64,000 nucleotides of DNA from Demequina sp. NBRC 110057 (GCF_002090175.1 NZ_BBRN01000005.1:372001-436000), one strand, 5' to 3'; counted from the first letter of the stretch, positions 47,070 to 57,106 are shown. The notes: generated by a model not told the origin, from the sequence alone. Numbers and translations: made by a program.

Positions 47070-48110
47070 TTACGGAGTGGTGGGGACGGCCGATGCCCCG
47101 GCGGGCTGAGCCCAGCCGTCGCCCACGCGCGTGGCGGCGTCGAAGCCGGCCTGGCGGACAAGGTCGGCCACCGCGCCGTGCGGCTCGAGACGAGCGGACG
47201 GCTCGAGCGCGGCCCAGGGCTCAAGCACGAAGCGACGCAGGTGCGCGCGCGGGTGCGGAAGGACAAGGTCCTCCGTCTCGCCCGTCACACCGTCGTACTG
47301 GATGAGGTCGAGGTCGAGAGTGCGGGCGGCGTTCGGCACCGAGCGCTCGCGCCCGTGGGCCAGCTCGACGCCCATGAGCGCTCCCAGCAGCTCGCGCGGG
47401 GACAGCGCGGTCTCGAGGCGGGCGACGCCGTTGAGGTAGTCGGGCTGCGCGAGCCCACCCTCGGGCACCGAGCGCACCAGCGGCGATACGGCGACCACGC
47501 GGACGCCGGGGATGCGGTGAAGGTCGTTCAGCGCGGCCTGGAAGGTCTGCTCGACCTCACCCAGGTTGCCGCCGAGCGCCACCACGGCGCCGCGGGGCTG
47601 GCCCGGCCGCTCGTCCATGCCGTCGTTCACGGGACCGGCACCGGGGTCGAGCGGGTCGTCCGACTCCCCCGCCGACGAGCCGATGCGCTTGTCCGCCCAC
47701 AACGACCCCTCGCGCTGGTCGCGGCGGATGGTGACGGTGACGTCCTTGAACTCCACATGCAGCGGGGCCTGGGGCTTGTGCACGGTGACGTCGACACACT
47801 CGACGTTCTCGAGCGACAGCACCACGCGCGCGATGCGCTCGGCCACCGCCTCGATGAGATTGATCGGCTCGCCACCCAGGACGTCCGCCACAGCATCGGC
47901 CACCGCCGAGTAGTTGACCGAGCGCGTGAGGTCGTCGTTCGCGCCGGCGGTGCGCGTGTTGACGTGCACCACCACGTCGGCGAAGAAGAGCTGCCCGGTC
48001 TCCCGTTCTGCCTGGTACAGGCCGTGGAATCCCTCGAGGCGAATCCCCTCGACGCAGATCTGGTCCAGCTCGATGCCGTCCTTGACGTACGGGCGCATGT
48101 GCACAGTCAT
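47070..48110 (-). CDS. folK: Bifunctional dihydroneopterin aldolase / HPPK
   Basis: A 346-residue fusion. Residues 12-130 are dihydroneopterin aldolase (FolB): EGIRLEGFHGLYQAERE, DLTRSVNYSAVADAV, NLIEAVAERIA, VTVHKPQAP. A linker of about 40 residues follows. Residues about 172-330 are hydroxymethyl-dihydropterin pyrophosphokinase (FolK): VALGGNLGEVEQTFQAAL, GGLAQPDYLNGVA, RTLDLDLIQYDG, LPHPRAHLRRFVLEP. Both domains look intact. GAGG precedes ATG 48110, 4 nt after the folP stop. Confidence 0.94.
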   Translation of the reverse strand: MTVHMRPYVKDGIELDQICVEGIRLEGFHGLYQAERETGQLFFADVVVHVNTRTAGANDDLTRSVNYSAVADAVADVLGGEPINLIEAVAERIARVVLSLENVECVDVTVHKPQAPLHVEFKDVTVTIRRDQREGSLWADKRIGSSAGESDDPLDPGAGPVNDGMDERPGQPRGAVVALGGNLGEVEQTFQAALNDLHRIPGVRVVAVSPLVRSVPEGGLAQPDYLNGVARLETALSPRELLGALMGVELAHGRERSVPNAARTLDLDLIQYDGVTGETEDLVLPHPRAHLRRFVLEPWAALEPSARLEPHGAVADLVRQAGFDAATRVGDGWAQPAGASAVPTTP

Positions 48111-48114
48111 GTCC

Positions 48115-48930
48115 TCACTCTTGCGTGTGATCGGCGTTCTGCCAAGCGGACACCACGGCGATGGCGTCGCGCGCGGCCCCGGCATCGTGCACCCTGACCG
48201 CCCACGCGCCGCGTTCCGCGGCGAGCGTGGTGACGGCAGTGGTCGCGTGGTCCCTGGAGGCGGCCGATGCGTCACGCCCCTCCCGCTCGATGGCGGCACC
48301 AAGGAAGCGTTTGCGGCTCGCACCGATGAGGACGCGCGCGTCGCCAGCCCAGCCGGGAATGTCCGCCAGCAGCGGCCAGTTGGAGGGCCCCACCTTGGAG
48401 AAGCCGAGGCCGGGATCGAGGATGATCCGCGCCGGGTCGACGCCCGCGGCGGCGAGAGCGTCGACGCGCGCGGCGAGCTCGTCGCGCACCTCGGCGACCA
48501 CGTCGTCGTAGCGGTCGAGGCCATCCATCTGGGTCGAGTGGGCGCGCCAGTGCATGGCGACGTAGTCGCAGCCGGCGTCGGCCACCACCGCCACCATGGC
48601 GGGGTCGGCGAGGCCGCCGGAGACGTCGTTGATGAGGGTGGCGCCGGCCTCGAGCGAGGCGGCGGCCGTCGCGGCGCGCATGGTGTCGACCGAGACCGCG
48701 ATGCCGCGCTCGGTCAGCGCCCGCACCACGGGCACCACGCGGGCGATCTCCTCGTCGGGCTCCACGCGCTGGGCGCCCGGCCGCGTCGACTCGCCGCCCA
48801 CGTCCACCAGGTCCGCCCCCTGTTCGGCGAGGCGAATGCCCTGGGCGATGGCGGCATCGGCCGTGTCCCAGCGCCCCCCGTCGCTGAAGCTGTCAGGGGT
48901 GACGTTGAGGATCCCCATGACGAGGGTCAT
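48115..48930 (-). CDS. folP: Dihydropteroate synthase
   Basis: A 271-residue TIM-barrel enzyme joining pterin pyrophosphate and p-aminobenzoate, the sulfonamide target. LVMGILNVTPDSFSDGG, DVGGESTRPGAQRV, LINDVSGG, DPGLGFSK and the C-terminal VRVHD are present. It lies 4 nt after folE. Confidence 0.96.
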   Translation of the reverse strand: MTLVMGILNVTPDSFSDGGRWDTADAAIAQGIRLAEQGADLVDVGGESTRPGAQRVEPDEEIARVVPVVRALTERGIAVSVDTMRAATAAASLEAGATLINDVSGGLADPAMVAVVADAGCDYVAMHWRAHSTQMDGLDRYDDVVAEVRDELAARVDALAAAGVDPARIILDPGLGFSKVGPSNWPLLADIPGWAGDARVLIGASRKRFLGAAIEREGRDASAASRDHATTAVTTLAAERGAWAVRVHDAGAARDAIAVVSAWQNADHTQE

Positions 48931-48934
48931 GGGA

Positions 48935-49501
48935 TTACCTCCCGAGGATGAGGCTCATCGCCTCCGCGCGCGTGGCGCCGTCGCGCATGATGCCGCGGAC
49001 CGCCGACGTGACGGTGCGGGAGCCGGGCTTGCGGATGCCGCGCATCGACATGCACAGGTGCTCCGCCTCGACCACCACAATGACGCCACGGGCACCCAGG
49101 TGCTTGACCAGGGCATCGGCCACCTGAGTGGTGAGGCGCTCCTGGACCTGCGGGCGGCGCGCGTACATCTCCACCAAGCGAGCCAACTTACTCAGTCCGG
49201 TGATGCGGCCGTCCTCACCCGGGATGTACGCCACGTGGGCGACCCCGTGGAAGGGCACCAGGTGGTGCTCGCACATCGAGTACAGCTCGATGTCCTTGAC
49301 GAGGATCATCTCCTCGTGGCCCAGCTCGAAGACGGTGCTGAGGATCTCGCCCGCGTCGTGGTTCAGGCCGGCGAAGAACTCCTCGTAGGCGCGCGCGACG
49401 CGGCCGGGGGTGTCCTTGAGCCCGTCGCGCTCCGGGTCCTCGCCGATCGCGAGCAGCAGCTCACGGACGGCGGCCTCCGCGCGCGCGTGATCCACCGTCA
49501 T
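48935..49501 (-). CDS. folE: GTP cyclohydrolase I
   Basis: A 188-residue enzyme making dihydroneopterin triphosphate from GTP. The zinc ligands appear in [13 protein letters not shown] and [37 protein letters not shown] is present. The ATG overlaps the ftsH stop (ATGA). Confidence 0.97.
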   Translation of the reverse strand: MTVDHARAEAAVRELLLAIGEDPERDGLKDTPGRVARAYEEFFAGLNHDAGEILSTVFELGHEEMILVKDIELYSMCEHHLVPFHGVAHVAYIPGEDGRITGLSKLARLVEMYARRPQVQERLTTQVADALVKHLGARGVIVVVEAEHLCMSMRGIRKPGSRTVTSAVRGIMRDGATRAEAMSLILGR

Positions 49502-51558
49502 GCCTGGTCAGTGCCGGGGGTGCCGTCGGTACGTGGCTCGGCGGCGGCATCGGCCGTGCTGTCAGTGACGTCGACCGGCTCCTCGCCGACGGTGTCCTTG
49601 GGCTCCTCGAGCGGGGGCGCGGGGGCCGTGACCGGCTTCTTGCGCGGGGCCGTCTTGGGGGCCCACTCGCCGCTCACCCAGTGCTTGCGCTTGGCGACCT
49701 TCTTGACGTCGGCGAACAGCGCGGCGAGCTCGGTCTCGTTGAGGGTCTCCTTCTCCAGGAGCTCCTCGGCGAGGCGGTCGAGGATGGCGCGGTTGTTCTG
49801 CAGCGCCTTCGTGGCCTCGGCCATCGCGTTGTCCATGAGCGTGCGGACCTCGCGGTCCACGATCGCGGCGTTGGACTCGGAGTAGTCGCGGCCGTGGCCC
49901 ATGTCGCGGCCCATGAAGACCTCGCCGGAGCTGCCGGCCAGGCGCACCGAACCGATGTCCGTGGACATGCCGTACTCGGTCACCATCTGACGGGCGGTGT
50001 CGGTCGCCTGGCTGATGTCGTTGGACGCGCCGGTCGACGGGTCGCCGAATACGAGCTCCTCCGCCACGCGGCCACCCATCGCGTACGCGAGGTTGTCGAG
50101 CAGCTGGTTGCGCGTCTTCGAGTAGCGGTCCTCCTGCGGCATGACCATCGTGTAGCCCAGCGCCCGGCCTCGCGGAAGGATCGTGACCTTCGTGACGGGG
50201 TCGGTGTGGTTCATCGCGGCCGCCACGAGAGCGTGACCGCCCTCGTGGTACGCGGTCACCGTCTTGTCGTGGTCGTTCATCACGCGGGTGCGCTTCTGCG
50301 GGCCGGCGATGACGCGGTCGATAGCCTCGTCGAGCTCCTCGGGGCCGATCAGCTGGCCGTCCTTGCGGGCCGTCAGCAGGGCTGCCTCGTTGAGGACGTT
50401 TGCGAGGTCGGCGCCGGTGAAGCCGGGGGTGCGACGGGCGATGGCCTCGAGGTCGACCTCGGGCGCCATCGGCTTGCCCTTCGAGTGCACCTCGAGGACC
50501 TTGAGGCGGCCCTTCAGGTCGGGCCCGTCGACGCCCACCTGGCGGTCGAAGCGGCCCGGGCGCAGCAGCGCGGGGTCGAGGATGTCGGGGCGGTTGGTCG
50601 CCGCGATGATGATGACGTTGGTGGTGGCGTCGAAGCCGTCCATCTCGACAAGCATCTGGTTGAGGGTCTGCTCGCGCTCGTCGTGACCGCCGCCCATGCC
50701 GGCGCCGCGGTGGCGACCGACGGCATCGATCTCGTCGACGAAGATGATCGCCGGGGCGTTCTTCTTGGCCTGCTCGAAGAGGTCGCGGACGCGGCTCGCG
50801 CCGACACCGACGAACATCTCGACGAAGTCGGAGCCGGAGATGTGGAAGAACGGCACGCCAGCCTCGCCGGCGACGGCGCGCGCGAGGAGGGTCTTACCGG
50901 TGCCGGGAGGGCCGTACAGCAGCACGCCCTTGGGGATCTTGGCACCCACTGCCTGGAACTTGGCGGGGCTTTCCAGGAACTCCTGGATCTCGCGCAGCTC
51001 GTCGACTGCCTCGTCCACGCCAGCCACGTCGTCGAACTTCACCGTGGGGGTGTCGGGCGTGACCATGGACGCCTTCGACTTGCCGAACTGCATGAGACGG
51101 CCGCCCCCGCCGCCCTGCATGCTCGACATGAGGAACCAGAACAGGCCCACCAGCAGCAGGATCGGGAGGAACGTGAAGAGGATGGAGGTCCAGATCGACG
51201 TCTGGGGGACCTCGGAGTCGTAGCCACCGGCGGGGTCGGCGTCGGTGATCGCGTCGACCACCTGCTCGCCCTGCGGCGCAACATAGAAAAACTCGACGCG
51301 GTCCTGGTAATCAGCCCACTCCTCGGGGGCATCGTCCGGGAGCTTGTCCGCGAAGTCCTCGATCAGCACCAGCTCGACGCGCTGGTCGCCGTCGACCATC
51401 TTCGCCTGGTCCACCAGGTCCGCATTCAGCAGCGCGAGGCCCTGCGAGGTGTCGATCTGCTGGACGCGCGGCGAGAAGAGGCCAGACACGAGCCAGCCCA
51501 GCACGACGGCCAGGATGATCAGCGGGATGATGCGGCGAAGACTGAGGGCATTCTTCAT
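49498..51558 (-). CDS. ftsH: ATP-dependent zinc metalloprotease FtsH
   Basis: A 686-residue membrane AAA protease: an N-terminal membrane segment, an extracytoplasmic region, a second membrane segment ([20 protein letters not shown]), AAA domain ([41 protein letters not shown]), zinc site HEGGHAL, and a Pro/Asp/Glu-rich tail. It degrades misassembled membrane and regulatory proteins. On its own strand it precedes the folE-folP-folBK-DUF3180 run. Confidence 0.97.
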   Translation of the reverse strand: MKNALSLRRIIPLIILAVVLGWLVSGLFSPRVQQIDTSQGLALLNADLVDQAKMVDGDQRVELVLIEDFADKLPDDAPEEWADYQDRVEFFYVAPQGEQVVDAITDADPAGGYDSEVPQTSIWTSILFTFLPILLLVGLFWFLMSSMQGGGGGRLMQFGKSKASMVTPDTPTVKFDDVAGVDEAVDELREIQEFLESPAKFQAVGAKIPKGVLLYGPPGTGKTLLARAVAGEAGVPFFHISGSDFVEMFVGVGASRVRDLFEQAKKNAPAIIFVDEIDAVGRHRGAGMGGGHDEREQTLNQMLVEMDGFDATTNVIIIAATNRPDILDPALLRPGRFDRQVGVDGPDLKGRLKVLEVHSKGKPMAPEVDLEAIARRTPGFTGADLANVLNEAALLTARKDGQLIGPEELDEAIDRVIAGPQKRTRVMNDHDKTVTAYHEGGHALVAAAMNHTDPVTKVTILPRGRALGYTMVMPQEDRYSKTRNQLLDNLAYAMGGRVAEELVFGDPSTGASNDISQATDTARQMVTEYGMSTDIGSVRLAGSSGEVFMGRDMGHGRDYSESNAAIVDREVRTLMDNAMAEATKALQNNRAILDRLAEELLEKETLNETELAALFADVKKVAKRKHWVSGEWAPKTAPRKKPVTAPAPPLEEPKDTVGEEPVDVTDSTADAAAEPRTDGTPGTDQA

Positions 51559-51641
51559 GGTGGTACGAGACTACGCGAGTGCGTGGGGTGCCTGTGAAGG
51601 GTTTCGCTGAGGGCTTTGCACGGGCTTTCCCCACCCGGCGT

Positions 51642-51745
51642 GTACCGCTCAACACACACCTGGGGCTGGTGGGACGGGAGCGGCGCGAGTGTGGGCGCAT
51701 CGGCCCCACGCGCACCATGCGCACCAGCCGTGTGTTGAGCGGTAC
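51642..51745 (-). repeat. Family B palindromic element, copy B2 (104 nt)
   Basis: The arms GTACCGCTCAACACAC and GTGTGTTGAGCGGTAC are perfect complements, with ACCTGGGGCTGGTG left-inside and GCACCAGCC right-inside, and GCATCGGCC at the centre. It begins 37 nt past the DUF559 stop and lies upstream of ftsH. Confidence 0.92.
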
Positions 51746-51782
51746 AGACGGCCGATGCGCGACTCGCCTGCGCTGTTGGGCT

Positions 51783-52646
51783 TCAGCGGCCGCGGATGGC
51801 GGTGAGCGCGGCTTTGACGTCTGCGACGAGCCGCTCGGGGTGGTGGACGGCATCGGCGTAGGTGAACCTGATCACGTTGCGGCCCGCCGCGACGATGGCT
51901 CTGTCGCGTGCGCGGTCCTCGGCGAACTGGCGCTCGTCGGAGTGATAGGTCTTGCCGTCAATCTCGACGTACAGCAATCCCTCCACCAGGAAGTCCGCCC
52001 GCCGGCGCTGGCCGAGCGGCGCCTGCGACTCGACCGTCAGCCCCGCCGCGCGCATGGCCACACGTGCGCAGGTCTCGGGCACTGAGCCGGCGGCGTCATC
52101 GGCCATGTGCTCGAGCCAGCGACGCGTGACGAGGTCCGTCATCGTGAAGCCCGCGATGTGATCCTTGGTCAGGATGCCTCGTGACAGCGCGTGGTCGAGC
52201 GTGACCAGCTGCGCGAGTGGCGTGACGCACCTGCTCATCACGTCGATCGCTCGCGCTGCGGTGACGACGCGCGAACCCGGACGGTACGTGCGGCTGCGAT
52301 GCATGCGCACCGGCGCTCGCACGGCGGAGGGCACCGTGGTTCCTCCACGCGCTGCGGGGATCTCGAGGTGAAGGTGAGCTGGCGAATCCCACAGTCGCAG
52401 GTCGAGGGCGTCGGCCGCACTCACGCAGGTGATGCGCGCCCCGAAGTAGCACGCGTACTCGGCCTCGGTGGGTGTGCTGGACAAGCTCAACACGCCCGTG
52501 ATGGGGCGTCGCACGTCCCCGGAGCGCACCGCCGCATCGATGGCCCGGCGGGTGACCCCGCAGTCGAGCAGCGTCTTCCTGCGGGCCACTCCACCGAGAC
52601 GCACGAGCGCGAGCACCGGGTCCATCGGCTCAGCGTGATCGGTCAC
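51783..52646 (-). CDS. DUF559 (Vsr/restriction-fold) protein with AbiEi-like N-terminus
   Basis: A 287-residue protein. The N-terminal 70 residues resemble the winged helix found in AbiEi-type antitoxin domains (GGVARRKTLLDCGVTRRAIDAA). The C-terminal 90 residues are a DUF559 endonuclease-like fold with RRADFLVEGLLYVEIDGKTYH, then RDRAIVAAGRNVIRFTYADA, giving the D...ExDG nuclease pattern. Its activity is unknown. The start is uncertain (GTG 52646 or ATG 52625; neither has a good Shine-Dalgarno). It is bracketed by elements B2 and B3 and breaks the hpt-ftsH neighbourhood. Confidence 0.75.
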   Translation of the reverse strand: MTDHAEPMDPVLALVRLGGVARRKTLLDCGVTRRAIDAAVRSGDVRRPITGVLSLSSTPTEAEYACYFGARITCVSAADALDLRLWDSPAHLHLEIPAARGGTTVPSAVRAPVRMHRSRTYRPGSRVVTAARAIDVMSRCVTPLAQLVTLDHALSRGILTKDHIAGFTMTDLVTRRWLEHMADDAAGSVPETCARVAMRAAGLTVESQAPLGQRRRADFLVEGLLYVEIDGKTYHSDERQFAEDRARDRAIVAAGRNVIRFTYADAVHHPERLVADVKAALTAIRGR

Positions 52647-52734
52647 GGGGCGTCGGAGAGCGCGTTGGCGTCGCAGTGGGGATGCAGCCCGGGTGCGCTG
52701 GGGGCTGGGGACGGGGGTCGGCCGGAGTCAGGCC

Positions 52735-52838
52735 GTGCCGCTCAACACACACCTGGGACTGTTGAGGCGTACGTGACGCGTGAGGTTACACACGAGCCCC
52801 ACGCGCATCATGCGCACCAGCCGTGTGTTGAGCGGTAC
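52735..52838 (-). repeat. Family B palindromic element, copy B3 (104 nt)
   Basis: The arms GTGCCGCTCAACACAC and GTGTGTTGAGCGGTAC match B2, as does the right inner region (CATGCGCACCAGCC in outline); the left inner and central bases have diverged. It begins 14 nt past the cysC stop. Confidence 0.92.
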
Positions 52839-52852
52839 GGGGCCCCGCGCTA

Positions 52853-53998
52853 CTAGATCGTGTAGTCGCCACCCGACGACGCCGTCAGGTAGCGCACGAC
52901 CGCCGCCGCGCACTCTTCGACAGACTCCCCGTCAGTGCCCACCACCACGTCGGCATCGACCGGAGCCTCGTACGGGTCGGAGATGCCCGTGAACTCCTTG
53001 ATCTCGCCCCGGCGCGCCGCCGCATACAGCCCCTTGCGGTCGCGCTCCTCGCACACCTCAAGCGGGGTCGCGACGTGGACGAGGACAAACCGTCCGGCGC
53101 GCTCGGCCATCTCGCGCATCTCGGCACGCATCGACGCGTAGGGCGCGATGGGGGCGCACACCGCCATACCGCCGTGCGACGCCACCAACGAGGCCACCCA
53201 GCCGATGCGGCGCACATTGAGTTCACGGTCCGCTCGCGAGAACCCCAGGCCAGACGACAGCATGGCGCGCACCTCGTCGCCGTCCAGCAGGGTCACGCGC
53301 TGCGTGCCCTCGGAGCGCAGGCGACGGGTGACCTGACGTGCGATGGTCGACTTGCCCGACCCGGACAGCCCGGTGAACAGCACCACCGCTCCCCCGCCGG
53401 GCGCGCGGTCGGAGCCGCGCTTGACCACCACGGTGGACGCACAGACCACGGACGCGAGGTGCTCCAAGAGCTCACGCTCCGCCTCGCCGGTCACGTGCTC
53501 GGCGGCGGGACGCGGGAGCACCCGCACCTCAACCCCGTCGCGCTGCAGCGAGCGGACGGTGGAGGACAGCGCGGAAGGGTCGCCCTCGTCCATCACGATC
53601 ACGGTGCCCGCCAGCTGACCCGCCCGTGCCCCCATTAGAAGGACGGCATCCTCGGCGAGGTCCGAGAAGGCGGACGGCCGCAGCTCCGGGAACGGCGGCA
53701 GCGCCGGCTCGCGCAGCATCGTGACCGGACCGGCAATCCAGGTACCAGCGGCGGACGTGCGGCGATCGACGACGTCCACGGAGGCCACCGGCGTGGCCTC
53801 CGAGTCCAGCAGCGTCACCACCCGGCCGGGGGCAATGTCGGGGATTCTCAGCGTCGCCACGTGGCTTCCCAAAGAAGCGGCCGATGCCGCGGTCGCTCCA
53901 GCGGCCGGCAGCGAGTAACCGGCCTGCGCACCGTAGGCGCCGGCACGGAGCAGCTCCAGCTCGTTCAGCTGTCGCGCGGACAGTCGCACACCGTGCAT
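52853..53998 (-). CDS. cysC: Adenylyl-sulfate kinase with vestigial ATP-sulfurylase-like N-terminus
   Basis: About 381 residues. The C-terminal 180 are an APS kinase: P-loop GLSGSGKSTIARQV, LLDGDEVR, FSRADRELNVRRIG, APYASMRAEMRE, KGLYAAARRGEI. The first 200 look like the PUA-like start of an ATP sulfurylase (LSARQLNELELLRAGAYG) without the catalytic HxxH region. Sulfurylase activity is instead provided by cysD-cysN upstream. The ATG overlaps the TauE stop (TGATG). Confidence 0.9.
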   Translation of the reverse strand: MHGVRLSARQLNELELLRAGAYGAQAGYSLPAAGATAASAASLGSHVATLRIPDIAPGRVVTLLDSEATPVASVDVVDRRTSAAGTWIAGPVTMLREPALPPFPELRPSAFSDLAEDAVLLMGARAGQLAGTVIVMDEGDPSALSSTVRSLQRDGVEVRVLPRPAAEHVTGEAERELLEHLASVVCASTVVVKRGSDRAPGGGAVVLFTGLSGSGKSTIARQVTRRLRSEGTQRVTLLDGDEVRAMLSSGLGFSRADRELNVRRIGWVASLVASHGGMAVCAPIAPYASMRAEMREMAERAGRFVLVHVATPLEVCEERDRKGLYAAARRGEIKEFTGISDPYEAPVDADVVVGTDGESVEECAAAVVRYLTASSGGDYTI

Positions 53999-54948
53999 CA
54001 CTGAGACTCCTTGTCCTGCTGTAGCGCCTTATCCGCCTGCCGGTCTTGGAAGGTGAAGAAGGAGAATCCGAGGCTGTGGCGGATCCACGCCCAGGCGAGG
54101 GTGCCCAGCACGATCTCCGCCCCGACGACGGAGAACGCGACAACGTTGGACAGCCCCATCATCTTCAGGCCCGACAACGTGAGCACGAACACCAGCGCGC
54201 GCCGCACGAGGCCGCCCGAGATCCGCGAGGACAGTTGGGCGCCGATGTAGGTGCCGGGGATAGAGCCGATGATGACGGGAAGCGTCACCGACCAGTCCAC
54301 ATCCCCGAACATGAGGTGTGCAGCGGCCGCCGCGACGACGAGCGGAACCGCCTGCACCAGGTCGGTACCCACCAGCTGGTTCGCCTTGAGCGCCGGGTAG
54401 AGCGCCATCAGCGCGATGATGATGAGCGATCCGGAACCCACCGAGGTGAGGCCCACCATGAGCCCGCCCACCACGCCGACGATGATCGTCGGTACAGGGC
54501 GAGCCACGACATCGGGCCGGTCCACGGGAAGGGCTGCGGCGCGCCCGTCGCGCACCATGGCGCGCTCCCGTAACCGCAGGTACGCCCGTACCGCGAGGCC
54601 GAGCGCGGCGATCACGAGCACCACGCCCAGCGCGTGCTTGACGAAGGACTGCAGCGCCTCGGGGTCAATCAGGAACTGGGCCGCGACGACCCCAAGGAAA
54701 GCCGCGGGCACGGAGCCGTAGACCAGCAGCCTCACCAGCTGCCAGTTCACGGTGCCGTTCTTGATGTGCACCCACGAGCCGGCGGGCTTCATGAAGGCCG
54801 ATGCCACGACGTCCGAGGACACCGCAGTGACCGGCGGCACGCCAAAGAAGAACACGAGCGTGGGTGTCATGAGGGCGCCCCCGCCCATGCCCGTCAGCCC
54901 GACGACGATCCCGATGCCGAGCGCCGCGACGAGAAGTCCGAACTCCAT
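53998..54948 (-). CDS. TauE/SafE-family anion permease
   Basis: A 316-residue membrane protein with about eight segments in two repeats, each starting with a Gly-rich motif (VVGLTGMGGGALMTPTLVFFFG and MVGLTSVGSGSLIIIALMAL in outline). In the middle of the cys operon it probably carries sulfate in, or sulfite or another sulfur anion. It is 2 nt downstream of cysN. Confidence 0.85.
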   Translation of the reverse strand: MEFGLLVAALGIGIVVGLTGMGGGALMTPTLVFFFGVPPVTAVSSDVVASAFMKPAGSWVHIKNGTVNWQLVRLLVYGSVPAAFLGVVAAQFLIDPEALQSFVKHALGVVLVIAALGLAVRAYLRLRERAMVRDGRAAALPVDRPDVVARPVPTIIVGVVGGLMVGLTSVGSGSLIIIALMALYPALKANQLVGTDLVQAVPLVVAAAAAHLMFGDVDWSVTLPVIIGSIPGTYIGAQLSSRISGGLVRRALVFVLTLSGLKMMGLSNVVAFSVVGAEIVLGTLAWAWIRHSLGFSFFTFQDRQADKALQQDKESQ

Positions 54949-54950
54949 CG

Positions 54951-56195
54951 CTAGTGGCGGATCACTCCGGCGCCGACGGTGCGGTGGGTCGCCTCGTCGA
55001 TCAGAATGAACGATCCCGTGATGCGGTTCTCGGCATAGTCGTCAATCAGCAGGGGCGTGGTCACACGCAGCTTCACACGGCCGATGCTGTTGAGGCCGAG
55101 CTCGTGCACGTCCTGGTCGCGGTGAAGCGTGTTGACGTTGAGCTCGTAGGCGATCTCCTTGACCATCGCCCGCGCCATGCGCGTGGTGTGGAGGATGCTC
55201 ACCTTGCGACGCTCGGTCAGCGGGGTCGCGTCCATCCAGCAGACGGTCGCCTCGATGTCCTGCGTGGGTTCGGGGTGATTGCCCTTGCGGCACAGGATGT
55301 CGCCGCGCGACAGGTCGATCTCGTCCTCGAGGCGCACCGTCACCGACATGGGCGGGTAGGCGGCGTCAACGGGGCCGTTCGGGCCGTCGATCGCGGCGAC
55401 GCGCGTGGACAGGCCCGACGGCAGCGCCATGACCTCGTCACCCACCTTGAGGATGCCGGAGGCCACCTGGCCGGCGAAGCCGCGGTAGTCGGGGTGCTCG
55501 GCGGTCTGCGGGCGCACCACGTACTGGACGGGGAAGCGCACGTCCTGCAGGTTGCGGTCCGAGCCGATGTGCACGTTCTCCAGGTGGTACAGCAGCGAGG
55601 TGCCCTGGTACCAGTCCATGTTGGTGGAGCGGTCAACGATGTTGTCGCCCAGCAGCGCCGACACGGGGATCGCGGTGAGGTCCGGGATGTCGAGCTTCGA
55701 GGCGAAGTCCGTGAACTCGCGGTAGATCTCGTCGAACCGCTCCTCGGACCAGTCCACGAGGTCCATCTTGTTGACCGCGAGCACCACGTGGGGCACGCGC
55801 AGCAGCGAGGAGATGGTGGCGTGGCGGCGCGACTGCTCCGTGAGGCCCTTGCGGGCGTCCACGAGGATGATCGCCAAATCTGCAGTGGAGGCGCCGGTCA
55901 CCATGTTGCGCGTGTACTGCTGGTGGCCGGGGGTGTCCGCGATGATGAACTTGCGCTTGGGGGTAGCGAAGTACCGGTACGCCACGTCGATGGTGATGCC
56001 CTGCTCACGCTCGGCGCGCAGTCCGTCCGTGAGGAGTGCCAGGTCGGTGGTCTCCGCGCCGCGGTTCTTCGACGCGAGTTCGATGGACTCGAGCTGGTCC
56101 TCGAAGATCGACTTGGAGTCGTAGAGAAGACGGCCGATGAGGGTCGACTTTCCGTCGTCGACGGAGCCGGCGGTGGCGAAACGCAGAAGGTCCAT
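54951..56195 (-). CDS. cysN: Sulfate adenylyltransferase subunit 1 (GTPase)
   Basis: A 414-residue EF-Tu-like GTPase: G1 AGSVDDGKST, G2-G3 region with DTPGHQQYTRNM, NKMDLVDW, then two beta-barrel domains. It activates CysD to make adenylyl sulfate from ATP and sulfate. No APS kinase domain is fused. The ATG overlaps the cysD stop (TAATG). Confidence 0.95.
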   Translation of the reverse strand: MDLLRFATAGSVDDGKSTLIGRLLYDSKSIFEDQLESIELASKNRGAETTDLALLTDGLRAEREQGITIDVAYRYFATPKRKFIIADTPGHQQYTRNMVTGASTADLAIILVDARKGLTEQSRRHATISSLLRVPHVVLAVNKMDLVDWSEERFDEIYREFTDFASKLDIPDLTAIPVSALLGDNIVDRSTNMDWYQGTSLLYHLENVHIGSDRNLQDVRFPVQYVVRPQTAEHPDYRGFAGQVASGILKVGDEVMALPSGLSTRVAAIDGPNGPVDAAYPPMSVTVRLEDEIDLSRGDILCRKGNHPEPTQDIEATVCWMDATPLTERRKVSILHTTRMARAMVKEIAYELNVNTLHRDQDVHELGLNSIGRVKLRVTTPLLIDDYAENRITGSFILIDEATHRTVGAGVIRH

Positions 56196-57106
56196 TAGAA
56201 GTACCCCTCCTTCTTGCGGTCCTCCATGGCGGCCTCGGACACTCGGTCGTCGCCGCGGGTGGCACCGCGCTCGGTCAGGCGGGTGGCCGCCGTCTCCTCG
56301 ATGATCTTGTCGATGGTGTCCGCGTCGGACTCGACGGCTGCGGTCAGCGTCGCGTCGCCGACGGTGCGGTAGCGCACCTTGCGGACCTGGGTCTCGACAC
56401 CCTCCGGCGGGACGGCCCACTCGTTGGAGGCCATCCACATGCCGTCGCGCAGGAACACCTCGCGGTCGTGCGCGTAGTAAATCGAGGGAACCTCGATGTC
56501 GCGCGAACGGATGTAGTCCCAGATGTCCAGCTCGGTCCAGTTGGACAGCGGGAACACGCGGATCGACTCACCCGGGTGGACCTTGCCGTTGTACAGGCTC
56601 CACAGCTCGGGACGCTGGTTGCGGGGGTCCCACTGACCAAACTCGTCGCGGAAGGAGAACACGCGCTCCTTGGCGCGGGCCTTCTCCTCGTCCCGGCGGG
56701 CACCGCCCATACAGGCATCGAAGCGATTGTCCTCGATGGTCTCGAGCAGGACCGGCGTCTGGATGCGGTTGCGCGAGCCGTCGGGGGCTTCCTTGACCTT
56801 GCCGGCGTCGATCGCGTCCTGCACGGAGCCGACGACGAGCGTAAGCCCGTACTGCTCGACGATGCGGTCGCGGTACTCGATGACCTCGGGGAAGTTCTGG
56901 CCGGTGTCGATGTGCACCACGGGCATCGGCACGGGGGCGGGGGCGAAGGCCTTGATCGCGAGGTGAAGCAGACAGATGGAGTCCTTACCGCCCGAGAACA
57001 GCAGCGCGGGGCGCTCCATCTGGGCGACCACTTCACGAATGATGTGAATGGCCTCCGCCTCGAGCGCGTCGAGCTGGCTCAACGCGAGGGACGCGGGCTG
57101 GGTCAT
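56195..57106 (-). CDS. cysD: Sulfate adenylyltransferase subunit 2
   Basis: A 303-residue PP-loop ATP pyrophosphatase with LFSGGKDSICLLHL, VVHIDTGQNFPEVIEYRD, DACMGGARRDEEKARAKER and WTELDIWDYI. It is the catalytic subunit of ATP sulfurylase with CysN. It overlaps the cysQ stop by 4 nt. Confidence 0.96.
   Translation of the reverse strand: MTQPASLALSQLDALEAEAIHIIREVVAQMERPALLFSGGKDSICLLHLAIKAFAPAPVPMPVVHIDTGQNFPEVIEYRDRIVEQYGLTLVVGSVQDAIDAGKVKEAPDGSRNRIQTPVLLETIEDNRFDACMGGARRDEEKARAKERVFSFRDEFGQWDPRNQRPELWSLYNGKVHPGESIRVFPLSNWTELDIWDYIRSRDIEVPSIYYAHDREVFLRDGMWMASNEWAVPPEGVETQVRKVRYRTVGDATLTAAVESDADTIDKIIEETAATRLTERGATRGDDRVSEAAMEDRKKEGYF

Noticed and set aside
51642-52838. A conventional insertion sequence made of B2, the DUF559 gene and B3
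   Set aside because: The bracketing repeats are palindromic and in direct orientation, there is no transposase catalytic triad, and no target-site duplication is visible.
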